Positions 16,894 to 26,249 of a stretch of DNA of 64,000 nucleotides are shown in pieces. Origin of the DNA: Nitrospinota bacterium (GTDB taxonomy: Bacteria > Nitrospinota_A > UBA7883 > JACRLM01); NCBI GenBank assembly GCA_016208975.1, contig JACQXA010000001.1, positions 251,834 through 315,833 on the forward strand. The letters run 5' to 3'. The position numbers and the translations under genes were made by a program. The notes under the pieces are model-generated. The model made no database searches. It saw only the letters and a list, made by a program, of their open reading frames with translations, and was not told the DNA's origin. How positions within the stretch are numbered: the first letter of the stretch is position 1; the number at the start of each line of letters is the position of its first letter.

Positions 16894-17538
16894 TTATTTC
16901 GCCACAGGTGAATATCTGGCCATTACCGTTTCACCGGCGGCCACGTTATCTCCGATTTTACTGACAACTTCCACACCGGCGGGCATTATCAAGTCCACCC
17001 GGGAGCCGAACCGTATAAGGCCGAACCGCTCACCCGCCGCAAGCTCTTGCCCCACGTTCACCCATGTAACTATCCGCCGGGCGATAAGCCCCGCGATCTG
17101 CTTTACGCCAATTACACCGGCGGCGGTCTCCATTGTTATAAGGGTCTGCTCGTTGTCCAGGCTGGCCTTGTGGTCCCACGCGGCCAGGAACTTGCCCTTG
17201 TTATAGAACTTGCGGACAATTTTCCCAGCCAGCGGAACCCGCTGGACATGCACGTTGAACACGGAGAGGAAAATGGAAACGCACACCGAGCCCTTGGGAT
17301 GGTCGGGGCTTTGGTACGCCGTGTCTATCTTCACCACCTTGCCGTCGGCGGGGGCCAGTATAAGCCCCTCGCCGGGAGGCGCCACGCGCTCCGGATCCCT
17401 AAAGAAAAACACCACGAACGCCAGGAGAAGACAAACCACTACGCCCGTCTTCCCCCAACCCAGCATTAACAGGAACAGCGCTAAAAGCGCCAGGGGGATG
17501 ATAAACATCAGCCCTTCGGAGGCTATCGGCAATTTCAT
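16894..17538 (-). CDS. psd: Phosphatidylserine decarboxylase, short form
   Basis: 214 residues. One or two N-terminal membrane segments are followed by the decarboxylase core (DGKVV, FLSVFNVHVQRVP, RFGSRVDLIMP). The proenzyme cleaves itself at the Ser of the GS pair in RFGSRVD to form the pyruvoyl cofactor, giving large and small chains. The length matches the short PSD type common outside enterobacteria. It makes phosphatidylethanolamine from the product of the adjacent pssA. It lies 6 bases after ilvC. Confidence 0.92.
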   Translation of the reverse strand: MKLPIASEGLMFIIPLALLALFLLMLGWGKTGVVVCLLLAFVVFFFRDPERVAPPGEGLILAPADGKVVKIDTAYQSPDHPKGSVCVSIFLSVFNVHVQRVPLAGKIVRKFYNKGKFLAAWDHKASLDNEQTLITMETAAGVIGVKQIAGLIARRIVTWVNVGQELAAGERFGLIRFGSRVDLIMPAGVEVVSKIGDNVAAGETVMARYSPVAK

Positions 17539-17544
17539 CGCCGG

Positions 17545-18549
17545 TCAGTCCTCGATCTTCTTGCCGATCCAGTGCATCATGCCGCGCAGTTTTTCGCCCA
17601 CCTGCTCGATGGGATGCTCCGCGTCTTTCCTCAGCACGGCGTTGTACACCGGGCGGTTGGCCTGGTTTTCCAGAACCCATTCCCGGGCGAACTCGCCATC
17701 CTGTATCTCGCGGAGAATCTCTTCCATTTCCATCCGGGTGTCTTCGTTTATCACGCGCCTGCCACGGGTGATGTCGCCGTATTTGGCGGTGTCGGATATG
17801 GAGTAACGCATGTTGGCTATGCCGCCTTCGTGGATAAGGTCCACGATAAGCTTCAACTCGTGCAGACACTCGAAATACGCCACCTCTGGCTGGTAACCGG
17901 CGTTCACCAGGGTGTCGAACCCGGCGCGGATAAGCTCCGATACGCCGCCGCAAAGAACGGCCTGTTCGCCGAACAGGTCTGTCTCGGTCTCTTCCCTGAA
18001 GGTGGTCTCTATCACGCCGCCGCGGGTGCCGCCCACGCCTCTGGCGTATGCCAGGGCTATGTTCTTGGCGTTGCCGGTGGCGTTCTTTTCAACAGCCATA
18101 AGGCAGGGCACGCCGCCACCCTGGGTGTACACCCGGCGCACCAGGTGGCCAGGCCCTTTGGGGGCCACCATGAAAACGTCCGCGTCCTCCGGAGCCACGA
18201 TCTGGCCGAAATGGATGTTGAACCCGTGGGCGAAGGCCAGGGCCGCCCCTTTTTTCATGTTTGGCCGCACATCATTCTCGAAAATGGCCTTTTGCGAAGT
18301 GTCGGGGGCGAGGAACATTATCACGTCCGCCTCTTTGGCCACTTCCGCCGGGGTCTTAACGGTCAGCCCCTCTTTCTGGGCCGACGCGATGAACCGGCTA
18401 CCAGGCCTTAAGCCGATTATGACTTTCACCCCGGAATCCCGCAGGTTCAAGGCGTGGGCGTGGCCCTGGCTTCCGTAACCTATGATGGCCACGGTCTTGC
18501 CGGCCAGGTGTTTCAGATCCGCGTCTTTGTCATAATAAATGATAGCCAT
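17545..18549 (-). CDS. ilvC: Ketol-acid reductoisomerase, class I
   Basis: 334 residues, the usual class I length. The Rossmann motif [13 protein letters not shown] sits near residue 24, and the metal-binding EXXXD-type region ([14 protein letters not shown]) and later conserved glutamates are present. It converts acetolactate or acetohydroxybutyrate to the dihydroxy acids of valine and isoleucine synthesis, using NAD(P)H and Mg. It follows ilvN by 53 bases in the ilvBNC order. Confidence 0.95.
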   Translation of the reverse strand: MAIIYYDKDADLKHLAGKTVAIIGYGSQGHAHALNLRDSGVKVIIGLRPGSRFIASAQKEGLTVKTPAEVAKEADVIMFLAPDTSQKAIFENDVRPNMKKGAALAFAHGFNIHFGQIVAPEDADVFMVAPKGPGHLVRRVYTQGGGVPCLMAVEKNATGNAKNIALAYARGVGGTRGGVIETTFREETETDLFGEQAVLCGGVSELIRAGFDTLVNAGYQPEVAYFECLHELKLIVDLIHEGGIANMRYSISDTAKYGDITRGRRVINEDTRMEMEEILREIQDGEFAREWVLENQANRPVYNAVLRKDAEHPIEQVGEKLRGMMHWIGKKIED

Positions 18550-18602
18550 GTCGTTTAACGATTCTCCCTTCTAGTATTTTGGCGTAACGCCCGAATTGAA
18601 TA

Positions 18603-19094
18603 TCAGCCCAGGGACTTTTTTCCGCGGGCCATGGCCACTTTGCCGCTCCGCGCGATTTCCAGAAGCCCCAGGGGTTTTATCATCTCAAGGAAAGCGTTCA
18701 GTTTGCTCTCCGACCCCGTGATCTCAATGGTATAAGTCTTCGGCGACACGTCCAGCACCTTGCCGCGGAATATCTCCGTCATCCGGAGGATCTCCGCGCG
18801 GTTGTCCGGCTCGGCGTTAACCTTAACCATAAGTATCTCCCGGACAACGTATTCCTCGTCGTCCATGAAGTCGTTCACTTTTATCACGTCTATCAGCTTG
18901 TTGAGCTGTTTTGTTATCTGCTCGATTATGGCGTCGTCCCCCCGGGTGACGATGGTCATGCGGGAGGTGGACGGGTCCAGCGACGGGGCAACGGACAGGG
19001 TTTCAATGTTGAACCCACGGCCCGAGAAAAGGCCCGCCACCCGGGCCAGCACGCCGAACTTGTTCTCTACCAGCACTGATATGGTGTGTCTCAT
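18603..19094 (-). CDS. ilvN: Acetolactate synthase small (regulatory) subunit
   Basis: 163 residues. An N-terminal ACT domain (HTISVLVENKFGVLARVAGLFSGRGFNIE) is followed by the second regulatory domain typical of IlvN/IlvH. It binds valine and controls the catalytic subunit encoded 6 bases upstream. The long form of ~160 residues is the standard bacterial IlvH-like type. Confidence 0.93.
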   Translation of the reverse strand: MRHTISVLVENKFGVLARVAGLFSGRGFNIETLSVAPSLDPSTSRMTIVTRGDDAIIEQITKQLNKLIDVIKVNDFMDDEEYVVREILMVKVNAEPDNRAEILRMTEIFRGKVLDVSPKTYTIEITGSESKLNAFLEMIKPLGLLEIARSGKVAMARGKKSLG

Positions 19095-19100
19095 AGCCCC

Positions 19101-20795
19101 TTACGCCAGCAACATCTTGGTCAGCGGCTCGCCCGCCGGAACCATGGGGTAAACATTCTCCTCCCGGTCCACCACGCAGTCCACAATGGCCGGTCTGCGG
19201 GCGGCTATGGCTTTCTCCAGCGCGGGGCCCACCTCTTCGGGTTTTGTTACCCTGATACCGAATGCGTTGTAGGCCTCGGCCAGCTTCACGAAATCCGGCT
19301 GGGCCTCCATGCAGGTATAGGCGTAACGGCCGCCAAAGAAAAGCTCCTGCCATTGCCGCACCATGCCGAGGAACCCGTTGTTGAGTATTACTATTATCAC
19401 CGGCAGGCGGTACTGGGCCGCCGTGGCCAGTTCCTGGATGTTCATTTGGATGGAGCCGTCCCCTGCGATGTCTATCACCACCTTGTCCGGAAACGCCGCC
19501 TGCGCGCCAAGGGCCGCCGGGAACCCGTAACCCATGGTGCCCAAGCCCCCGGAGGTGAGGAACGTGCGGGGATGGTTCAGCTTTATGTACTGGGCGGCCC
19601 ACATCTGGTTCTGCCCCACTTCGGTGGCGAATATGGCCTCGCCGCCGGTGACGCGGTTAATTTCCTCCAGCACGAACTGGGGTTTTATAACGTTCGTTTT
19701 CTTGACATAGGTAATGGCGTTGCCAGCTTTCCATTCGGCGATCTGCTGGAGCCAATCCTTGTTCTTCGTTTTCCAGTTTATGTCTTTCGCCCGCACGGCG
19801 GCGTTGAGTTTCCGTAACGTGTCGTTAAGGTCGCCCACCACGGGGATGTGGCATTTGACGTTCTTGGATATGGACGACGGGTCTATATCCACATGGGCCA
19901 CCTTGGCTTTGGGCGCAAACTCGTCCAGCTTGCCGGTCACCCTGTCGTCGAACCGGGCGCCGAGGGCCACCACCAGGTCCGCGTGGCTCATGGCCATATT
20001 GGCGCAGTAAGTGCCGTGCATCCCCAGTAAACCCAGGTTCAGTTCATGGTCCGACGGCAAGCTCCCCAAACCCATAAGCGTGATGGCCGAAGGGGAGCTG
20101 GTATGCTCGGCCAGCTTTAACAGCTCACTGGAAGAGTTGGATAATATCATCCCCCCGCCCACATACAGCACTGGCGCGCGGGACTCCGCCAGCGCGTCCG
20201 CCAGTTTGTCTATCTGGCGCATATGCCCTTCAACGTTGGGCTTGTAAGAGCGCAACTCTATTTTCTCGGGCATCTCGAATCTGGCCGTGCCGGTGATAAC
20301 GTCTTTGGGTATGTCCACCACCACCGGGCCGGGTTTCCCCGTGGAGGCTATGTAGAACGCCTCGGCTATGGTGGGGGCCAGGTCCGCCGTGGTGCGCACA
20401 AGGTAACTGTGCTTCACGCACGGGCGGGTGATCCCTATGATGTCCGCCTCTTGGAACGCATCGTTGCCGATCAGGCTTGTGGGCACCTGCCCGGTGAACA
20501 CCACTATGGGTATGGAATCCATGTAAGCGGTGGCGATGCCGGTTACGGCATTGGTGGCGCCGGGGCCGGAAGTCACCAGCGCAACGCCCACCCTGCCGGT
20601 GGCGCGGGCAAACCCGTCGGCCATGTGCACTGCGCCCTGCTCGTGGCGAACCAGGATGTGCCTCAGTTTCGGGTTTTTGAAAAGCTCATCATATATTGGC
20701 AGAACCACCCCTCCGGGATACCCGAAGATGAGATCCACCTTCAATTTCAACAGGGACTTCACGAATATCTCGGCCCCTGTGCGCGCGCTTGTCAT
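19101..20795 (-). CDS. ilvB: Acetolactate synthase large (catalytic) subunit
   Basis: 564 residues with the thiamine diphosphate enzyme layout. The N-terminal domain has GYPGGVVLP and the catalytic glutamate in RHEQGAVHMADG. A central FAD-binding-type domain follows, then the C-terminal cofactor motif GDGSIQMN...NN. It condenses pyruvate with pyruvate or 2-ketobutyrate as the first step of branched-chain amino acid synthesis. The ATG at 20795 has a GGTAG ribosome site. A good promoter ends only ~35 bases upstream, so there is no room for a leader-peptide attenuator. Confidence 0.95.
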   Translation of the reverse strand: MTSARTGAEIFVKSLLKLKVDLIFGYPGGVVLPIYDELFKNPKLRHILVRHEQGAVHMADGFARATGRVGVALVTSGPGATNAVTGIATAYMDSIPIVVFTGQVPTSLIGNDAFQEADIIGITRPCVKHSYLVRTTADLAPTIAEAFYIASTGKPGPVVVDIPKDVITGTARFEMPEKIELRSYKPNVEGHMRQIDKLADALAESRAPVLYVGGGMILSNSSSELLKLAEHTSSPSAITLMGLGSLPSDHELNLGLLGMHGTYCANMAMSHADLVVALGARFDDRVTGKLDEFAPKAKVAHVDIDPSSISKNVKCHIPVVGDLNDTLRKLNAAVRAKDINWKTKNKDWLQQIAEWKAGNAITYVKKTNVIKPQFVLEEINRVTGGEAIFATEVGQNQMWAAQYIKLNHPRTFLTSGGLGTMGYGFPAALGAQAAFPDKVVIDIAGDGSIQMNIQELATAAQYRLPVIIVILNNGFLGMVRQWQELFFGGRYAYTCMEAQPDFVKLAEAYNAFGIRVTKPEEVGPALEKAIAARRPAIVDCVVDREENVYPMVPAGEPLTKMLLA

Positions 20796-20830
20796 TGGCT
20801 ACCTACCGCCTTGTTTTGCATGAATGTTTG

Positions 20831-20859
20831 ATGATATAGTATCTGTCTTTATGAGTCAA
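20831..20859 (-). promoter_or_regulatory. Predicted sigma70-type promoter of the ilvBNC-psd-pssA operon
   Basis: On the minus strand, TTGACT and TATCAT are separated by 17 bases; both boxes match consensus at 5 of 6. The -35 lies about 15 bases from the end of the MITE-like repeat, so that repeat forms the immediate upstream flank. Confidence 0.65.
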
Positions 20860-20874
20860 ACCAAGACGAGATGT

Positions 20875-21025
20875 GGTAGTGTCCCAGTTTGAAAGTACAG
20901 GGGAGATTCTTCACTTACGCTCAGAATGACAATATAACAGCCGTTGATAATATTGTCATCCTGAGCGAAGCGCAAGCGAAGTGAAGGATCTGTCTATTAT
21001 TTGAGATTCTAACTGAGACACCACC
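20875..21025 (+). mobile_element. MITE-like repeat, copy A
   Basis: A ~151-base AT-richer segment with imperfect terminal inverted repeats: GGTAGTGTCCCAG on the left and CTGAGACACCACC on the right. The interior is itself an imperfect inverted repeat, with two facing copies of a GTCATYCTGAGCG-type motif around 20914-20970. A near-identical reverse-complement copy lies at 28042-28191. It codes for no transposase and would be moved in trans. No clear target duplication flanks this copy. Confidence 0.85.
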
Positions 21026-21409
21026 CGAAATGTTTAATAAATATATGCCTTTGGGCAAATTTGACATTCGCTTGAAACGCTCCGCTCCAAATAGCGGTTC
21101 AACAGATTGCGGATTGATAAAAAATGCCAACCTGGACGAAAATGGCGAATAATGCGCTTCGAGTGGGATTCTGAAAATACGGCGCTAATGTAAAGAAACA
21201 CGGGATATCTTTTCTTAAGGCTTCAACGGTTTTCGGTGACCCTTTGGCGATTACGTTCAGCGATCCCGGCCATTCCGCAAAAGAGTGCAGATTCCTGAAT
21301 TTAGGCCTTTCCACTATGGGCAGGTTATTGGTTGTAGCCCATACGGAAAGGTTTGATAAAATACGTTTAATTAGCGCAAGGCGAGCGACGCGGAAAGAAG
21401 GAGAAATAT
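21026..21409. other. Intergenic 384 bases, no gene supported
   Basis: Between MITE-like copy A and the small gene at 21410. A 71-codon frame on the minus strand (21099-21314, GTG start) has no ribosome site or recognisable product and may be decayed coding DNA. The last 60 bases hold AT-rich sequence (GATAAAATACG near 21355) that could be part of a promoter for the next gene, but no good -35 was found. Confidence 0.5.
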
Positions 21410-21658
21410 ATGAAAACAGTTAAGACCGCCGGACTACGCGCCGGGTACAAACGGGAAGATTTGGGCAAAGGGACAAGGGTCAAGTATTTTAAGAAATATC
21501 AAAAAGGAACCAACCTTGTTCTTTTAAGCCCGGATGTGGCGGCTGTTTTTCATGATGACGCCTCCGTCAATGATGCGTTGCGTGATTTGATTAGAGTGGC
21601 CAATCAGTCGGTCAGCCCGGTAACACGACCAGGCCATAACGAAAAATCCGGACGTTAA
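21410..21658 (+). CDS. Small conserved hypothetical protein (antitoxin-like)
   Basis: 82 residues with a strong ribosome site (AAGGAGAAATAT) before the ATG. The pattern RVKYFKKYQKGTNLVLLSPDVAAVF...VNDALRDLI matches a small conserved family I recall as hypothetical proteins, sometimes called antitoxin-like. The last ~20 residues are polar and probably disordered. The dCTP deaminase gene begins 9 bases after its stop, so they are likely cotranscribed. No toxin gene is adjacent. Function unknown. Confidence 0.7.
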   Translation: MKTVKTAGLRAGYKREDLGKGTRVKYFKKYQKGTNLVLLSPDVAAVFHDDASVNDALRDLIRVANQSVSPVTRPGHNEKSGR

Positions 21659-21667
21659 CAAGTAGCG

Positions 21668-22864
21668 ATGTCCAAAACAAGGCCGGGTGGGGTTTTGCCG
21701 TCACAGGAGATAGCTTCTCTTGTGGATGATGGATGTATTTCCAGCGCCGGACTTTTACCTGGTGAACTAAAACAGAACATTCAACCCGCTTCGCTGGATC
21801 TAACCTTGGGGCCCAAAGCGTACAGGCTCCAAGCCAGTTTCCTGCCGCAATGGCCCAACAAGGTTGAAGACCGGCTGGCGGACCTGCTGATGTACGAAAT
21901 AAACCTCACCAAAGGCGCCATTCTGGAGCGGGGGGCGGTTTACCTAATCCCCCTGGGCGAGAAATTGCGTTTGCCCCGGGACATCCGCGGGCGCACAAAC
22001 CCCAAAAGCTCCACCGGCAGGCTGGATGTGTTCACAAGGGTTATTACCGACGGTTGCACCCGGTTTGAGGAGATAGAGCCGGGCTATAACGGCGGGCTAT
22101 ATCTTGAAGTGGTGCCCCGTTCCTTCACCATTAAAGTGAGAAGCGGCCAACGGCTGAACCAGCTTCGCCTGTTCCTGTGCCCATCCGAACGCGATTGCCC
22201 CCATCCATCCAACTTTGCCGACTCTTCCACACTGCACCATTACCTGGGCGGCACGGAGCTTCGCCGGGTATATGAGAAAGAAAAGCTCCTTTGCGACATC
22301 GAGGGGGAGTTTATAGACAATACCGACCGGCATGTTAGCGGCGACGGGTTGTTGATGAGCGTGGACCTAACGGCTCCCGCCGGAAACTACAATCCCGTGG
22401 GCTACAAAGCCAAAAAGAACAGCCGCGTGATAGAGCTGGACATGGTGGGCCATTACGACGCCGATGATTTCTGGGAACCCATCCACCCCCACAAACTTGG
22501 CAGGCTCATCCTGGAGCCGGAGGAGTTTTACATTTTCGCCTCCAAAGAGAGAATACGGGTTCCCCTGAACTGCTCCGCCGAAATGGTGGAGTTCGACGCG
22601 GGCTCCGGCGAGCTTCGCACCCATTACGCCGGTTTTTTCGACCCTGGGTTCGGATATGGCGGCGACGGTAAGGTTATGGGCACCAAGGCGGTGCTGGAGG
22701 TGCGGCCCCACGACGTGCCGTTCATAATTGAAGACGGCCAGATACTTTTCAAGATGAAGTACGAGCGCATGGCCTCCGCCCCCCAAATCTGGTACGGGTC
22801 GGAAATAGGCTCCAACTATCACGACCAAACGTTGAGGCTGGCCAAGCAGTTCCGGAAACCATAG
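21668..22864 (+). CDS. dcd: 2'-deoxycytidine 5'-triphosphate deaminase, long two-domain form
   Basis: 398 residues, about twice the length of the E. coli enzyme and like the long form of alphaproteobacteria and some others. The first domain has IQPASLDLTLG and the catalytic-region motif GRTNPKSSTGRLDVF. The second half is a repeated dUTPase-like fold (LGRLILEPEEFYIFASKERIRVP, FDPGFGYGG). It deaminates dCTP to dUTP for dTTP synthesis, which suits the ThyX route encoded at 31471. It follows the small antitoxin-like gene by 9 bases. Confidence 0.9.
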   Translation: MSKTRPGGVLPSQEIASLVDDGCISSAGLLPGELKQNIQPASLDLTLGPKAYRLQASFLPQWPNKVEDRLADLLMYEINLTKGAILERGAVYLIPLGEKLRLPRDIRGRTNPKSSTGRLDVFTRVITDGCTRFEEIEPGYNGGLYLEVVPRSFTIKVRSGQRLNQLRLFLCPSERDCPHPSNFADSSTLHHYLGGTELRRVYEKEKLLCDIEGEFIDNTDRHVSGDGLLMSVDLTAPAGNYNPVGYKAKKNSRVIELDMVGHYDADDFWEPIHPHKLGRLILEPEEFYIFASKERIRVPLNCSAEMVEFDAGSGELRTHYAGFFDPGFGYGGDGKVMGTKAVLEVRPHDVPFIIEDGQILFKMKYERMASAPQIWYGSEIGSNYHDQTLRLAKQFRKP

Positions 22865-22909
22865 GCCCTGTCCCCGGCAAACCCGCCAACCGTATCCCTC
22901 TGAATTTTC

Positions 22910-22937
22910 TTGTTAAGCGAACCGGTTAATATATAAT
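22910..22937 (+). promoter_or_regulatory. Predicted sigma70-type promoter of the pilus gene block
   Basis: TTGTTA and a perfect TATAAT are separated by 16 bases in the AT-rich gap between the dCTP deaminase gene and the PilT-like gene. The ATG follows 80 bases after the -10. Confidence 0.5.
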
Positions 22938-23018
22938 TATTCTCACCGGACGCGGGCCGTGGAATGGCCGCGCGGATTTGAGTTTGGCAACGTGCCGCGC
23001 GCAGGGGGCGCTTGAAAT

Positions 23019-24209
23019 ATGAGAAGAGCCGAGCTTGACCACGTGCTGGAGACGATGCTCGACAGCCACGACAACGTCTCGGATTTGAACATGACCGTTG
23101 GCAAGGCGTTCCAGGTGGAATCCTCCGGCGTTCTGGTGGACGTGAACATGAATCCACCCGTCTGGAAACTCACTCCCTTCCAGACGGAGCTTATAGCCCT
23201 CAACATAATCGCCAACGACCAGCGCCTGACCCGCCACCTGGTGGATAGCGGCTCGGCGGACTGCTCCTATTTCGTGGGCGACAAGGCCCGGTTCCGCGTA
23301 AACATATTCTCCCAGCGCAACACATACTCGCTGGTGCTGAGGAAACTCCAAACGGTAATCCCCACCATAGAAGACCTGGAACTGCCCGAGGTGTTCCACA
23401 AGGTGGCCGAAGAGAAAAACGGCCTTGTGGTGGTTACAGGCGCCACCGGTTCCGGTAAAACCACGTCGCTTGCGGCCATGCTGGACGTTATCAACCGGAA
23501 CAAATCCGTCCACGTGGTTACGCTGGAAGACCCGGTGGAGTATATGCACCCCCACAAAAAGGCCACATTCAACCAGCGGGAGTTGGGGAAAGATTTCGAC
23601 ACATTCGCCAACGGGTTGCGCGCCGCCCTTCGCCAGGCTCCTAAAGTGGTGCTGGTGGGCGAAATGCGCGACCGGGAAACTGTTGAAATAGGCCTGTCGG
23701 CCTCTGAAACCGGCCACCTGGTGATGAGCACCCTGCATACGGTGGACGCTGGCGCCACCATAAACCGCATCGTGGGCATGTTCGACCTGGAGGAGGAAAA
23801 ACTGATCCGCATACGCCTGGCGGAGTCTGTCCGGTGGGTCATCTGCCAACGCCTGCTACCAAAAGTGGGCGGCGGGCGCGTGGCCGCGTTCGAGGTGATG
23901 GGCTCCAACCTCCGGGTAAAAGAAACCATATTAAATGGCGAACAGGAGGGCAAAACCTTCTACGAGATAATAACCGCGTCGGAGCCTTTCGGGTGGCGCA
24001 CTTTCGACAAGAGCATCACCGAGCTTTACGAGAAAGGACTGATATCCGAAGATACCGCCATGGGTTACGCCTCCCGCAAGGCGATAGTGGGCCGCAACAT
24101 AGACATGATAAAGAGCAAACGCGGCCAGGCCACCACCGACATTGAAGACCTTTCGCTGGACGAAGGTTACGAGCAAACCTCCACCGGGCTGAAGAAAAAG
24201 AAAAGGTAA
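23019..24209 (+). CDS. PilT/PilU-type pilus retraction ATPase
   Basis: 396 residues of the secretion-ATPase (GspE/PilT) family. Walker A is GATGSGKTTS near residue 142; the Asp box is EDPVEYMH, Walker B region VGEMRDRET and His box STLHT. The motifs are complete, so it should hydrolyse ATP to drive type IV pilus retraction. The C-terminal tail ends in a lysine-rich stretch (GLKKKKR). The layout could be PilT or PilU; pilT normally comes in several copies. It heads a block with a zinc-ribbon protein, PilC and a PilS-like kinase. Confidence 0.88.
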   Translation: MRRAELDHVLETMLDSHDNVSDLNMTVGKAFQVESSGVLVDVNMNPPVWKLTPFQTELIALNIIANDQRLTRHLVDSGSADCSYFVGDKARFRVNIFSQRNTYSLVLRKLQTVIPTIEDLELPEVFHKVAEEKNGLVVVTGATGSGKTTSLAAMLDVINRNKSVHVVTLEDPVEYMHPHKKATFNQRELGKDFDTFANGLRAALRQAPKVVLVGEMRDRETVEIGLSASETGHLVMSTLHTVDAGATINRIVGMFDLEEEKLIRIRLAESVRWVICQRLLPKVGGGRVAAFEVMGSNLRVKETILNGEQEGKTFYEIITASEPFGWRTFDKSITELYEKGLISEDTAMGYASRKAIVGRNIDMIKSKRGQATTDIEDLSLDEGYEQTSTGLKKKKR

Positions 24210-24215
24210 GTTGAG

Positions 24216-24938
24216 ATGAGAGTTTCCTGCCCCAGTTGCCAGAAGGTGCTCAACATACAGGACGACAAGCTTCCGCTAGGAAAACAGGTGAAATTCGCCT
24301 GTCCTTTCTGCAAAAACCCGATACACGTCACCCGGGAGGAAGCCTCTGAAGGGGAGACGGAACTGCCCTCCATGGGGATGGTGCCGGACACAACCCCCCA
24401 ATTCAAGCTGGACGAAACGCAAAACGTGCCCATCCCCCCTCCCCCATCGGGCAAGGTGGAGTTGCCGGACCTGGGCGAGGCGCTGGAGAGCGAGCTTGAG
24501 ATCCTCGAAGAAGGCGCCCACAGGGCGCTGGTGGCCGACACGGAAAACCTGGACCGCATATCGCCGGTGCTCAAGAAGATGAACTATCTGATAACCACCG
24601 TTAAAACCGCCGACGAAGCCCTGCGCAAGTTGCAGTTCAACTTCTACGACCTGGTGATAATAAACGAGCGGTTCAACGGGGCGGATCCGGCCAGCAACCC
24701 CATACACAAATTCATCGAGCCGATGACCATGGATATCCGCAGGAAAATGTTCGTGGCCATCATTGGGAAGAATTTCAGGACCCTCGACAGGATGACGGCC
24801 TTCGCCAAAAGCGCGAACATGGTGATGAACGAGACGGATTTCCCCAATTTCGAGCTAATCCTCAAGAAGGCGATTAAAGACGACGAGACTTTCTTCCGTC
24901 TGATAAAGAAGACCCTTGTGGAACTAGGCAAGGATTAA
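24216..24938 (+). CDS. Zinc-ribbon protein with receiver-like domain
   Basis: 240 residues. The N-terminus is a CxxC...CxxC zinc ribbon of the MJ0042 type (SCPSCQ and ACPFCK). A linker rich in proline and acidic residues follows. From about residue 105 there is a CheY-like fold (ALVADTE, then YDLVIINERF) in which the usual phospho-acceptor aspartate position reads N-E. Phosphorylation is therefore unlikely. It sits 6 bases after the PilT-like gene and 50 before pilC. A role in regulating pilus assembly is inferred from position. Confidence 0.7.
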   Translation: MRVSCPSCQKVLNIQDDKLPLGKQVKFACPFCKNPIHVTREEASEGETELPSMGMVPDTTPQFKLDETQNVPIPPPPSGKVELPDLGEALESELEILEEGAHRALVADTENLDRISPVLKKMNYLITTVKTADEALRKLQFNFYDLVIINERFNGADPASNPIHKFIEPMTMDIRRKMFVAIIGKNFRTLDRMTAFAKSANMVMNETDFPNFELILKKAIKDDETFFRLIKKTLVELGKD

Positions 24939-24988
24939 CCGTTGTTGCGGATGATTGGTCAGCCAACGAATAAAAGGGATTAAATATC

Positions 24989-26182
24989 ATGCCCGTTTTT
25001 CAGTACAAGTTCGAGACCAAGATAGGAACCCAGAACGGGGAGATTGAGGCCGAAAACCTTGAGGCGGCGAAAGCCCAGCTGGCCAAGCAAAGGGTCAGGG
25101 TAAAGTCTATCAAGGCCAAGGGTAAGGAATTTGTCCTTTTCGAAAGCGGCCCCACACCCAAAGACATAGTTATATTCACCCGCCAGTTCGCCACCATGAT
25201 AAGCGCCGGTCTGCCCCTGGTGCAATGCCTGTCCATTCTCGGCGGCTCTGTGGACAACAAAGGGTTCCAGCGGGTGATAATGGACATAAAGGCCAAAGTG
25301 GAGACCGGCGAGACATTCGCCGACGCCCTGCGCAAACACCCCAAGGCCTTCGACGAGCTTTACACCAACATGATAGAAGCCGGCGAGGTGGGCGGTATTC
25401 TGGACAAGATCCTCGACAGGCTGGCCAACTACCAGGAAAAAGCCATCGCCCTTAAAGGCAAGGTGAAATCGGCCATGGTTTATCCGGCAATCATAGTGAC
25501 GGTGGCCGTGGCGGTGGTGGTGTTCCTGCTGGTGTTCGTCATACCCATGTTCGGCAAGATGTTTTCCGACTTTGGCCAAGCGCTTCCATGGCCCACCCAG
25601 GTGGTGCTGACCGCGTCGGACACGGTAATCACCTTCTGGTACATCGTGTTCCTGGTGCCAATTGCCATGGTCATGGCGTTCATCTACATCCGCAAGAACG
25701 AGAAGGGCAAGATAATCACGGACAAGATATTCATCAAGCTCCCCGTGCTTGGAGTCCTGATCCAGAAGGTGGCCGTGGCCAAGTTCACCCGCACCATGGG
25801 CACGCTTATTTCCTCGGGCGTGCCTATTATTGAAGGGCTGAACATAACCGCCAAGACCGCCGGCCAGAAGGTTATCGAAATGGCGGTGCTCAATATCATA
25901 GATGACATCAAACAGGGCAAAGGCCTGGCCGATCCGCTCAAGGAGCAAGGGGTGTTCCCGCCCATGGTGGTGCAGATGATAGAAGTGGGTGAGCAGACCG
26001 GCGCGCTGGACGCCATGATGAACAAAATAGCGGACTTCTATGACCAGGAGGTGGACACGGCGGTGGAAGGCCTTACTTCCATGCTGGAACCATTGCTCAT
26101 GGTGTTCCTCGGCATAGTGGTGGGTTTCGTGGTTATCGCCATGTACATGCCCATATTCAAGATGGGCGACATCGTAGGTTAA
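24989..26182 (+). CDS. pilC: Type IV pilus inner-membrane platform protein
   Basis: 397 residues with two T2SSF (GspF) domains, each ending in membrane segments (VYPAIIVTVAVAVVVFLLVFVIP; LLMVFLGIVVGFVVIAMYMPIF). The N-terminus has the family opening PVFQYKFETKIG. The characteristic FTRQFATMISAGLPLVQ and KFTRTMGTLISSGVPI motifs are present. It forms the inner-membrane base of the pilus machine next to the ATPase. An AAGGGA ribosome site precedes the ATG. Confidence 0.93.
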   Translation: MPVFQYKFETKIGTQNGEIEAENLEAAKAQLAKQRVRVKSIKAKGKEFVLFESGPTPKDIVIFTRQFATMISAGLPLVQCLSILGGSVDNKGFQRVIMDIKAKVETGETFADALRKHPKAFDELYTNMIEAGEVGGILDKILDRLANYQEKAIALKGKVKSAMVYPAIIVTVAVAVVVFLLVFVIPMFGKMFSDFGQALPWPTQVVLTASDTVITFWYIVFLVPIAMVMAFIYIRKNEKGKIITDKIFIKLPVLGVLIQKVAVAKFTRTMGTLISSGVPIIEGLNITAKTAGQKVIEMAVLNIIDDIKQGKGLADPLKEQGVFPPMVVQMIEVGEQTGALDAMMNKIADFYDQEVDTAVEGLTSMLEPLLMVFLGIVVGFVVIAMYMPIFKMGDIVG

Positions 26183-26249
26183 TAAATACGGGGCCAGGCT
26201 TGGGCCGCGGGCATTGATGAAATGACCCGGGCCCGGGCCGGTTTTCGGC

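Noticed and set aside
21099-21314. 71-codon minus-strand frame in the gap after MITE copy A
   Set aside because: GTG start with no ribosome site, no recognisable product, and AT-rich sequence unlike neighbouring genes.
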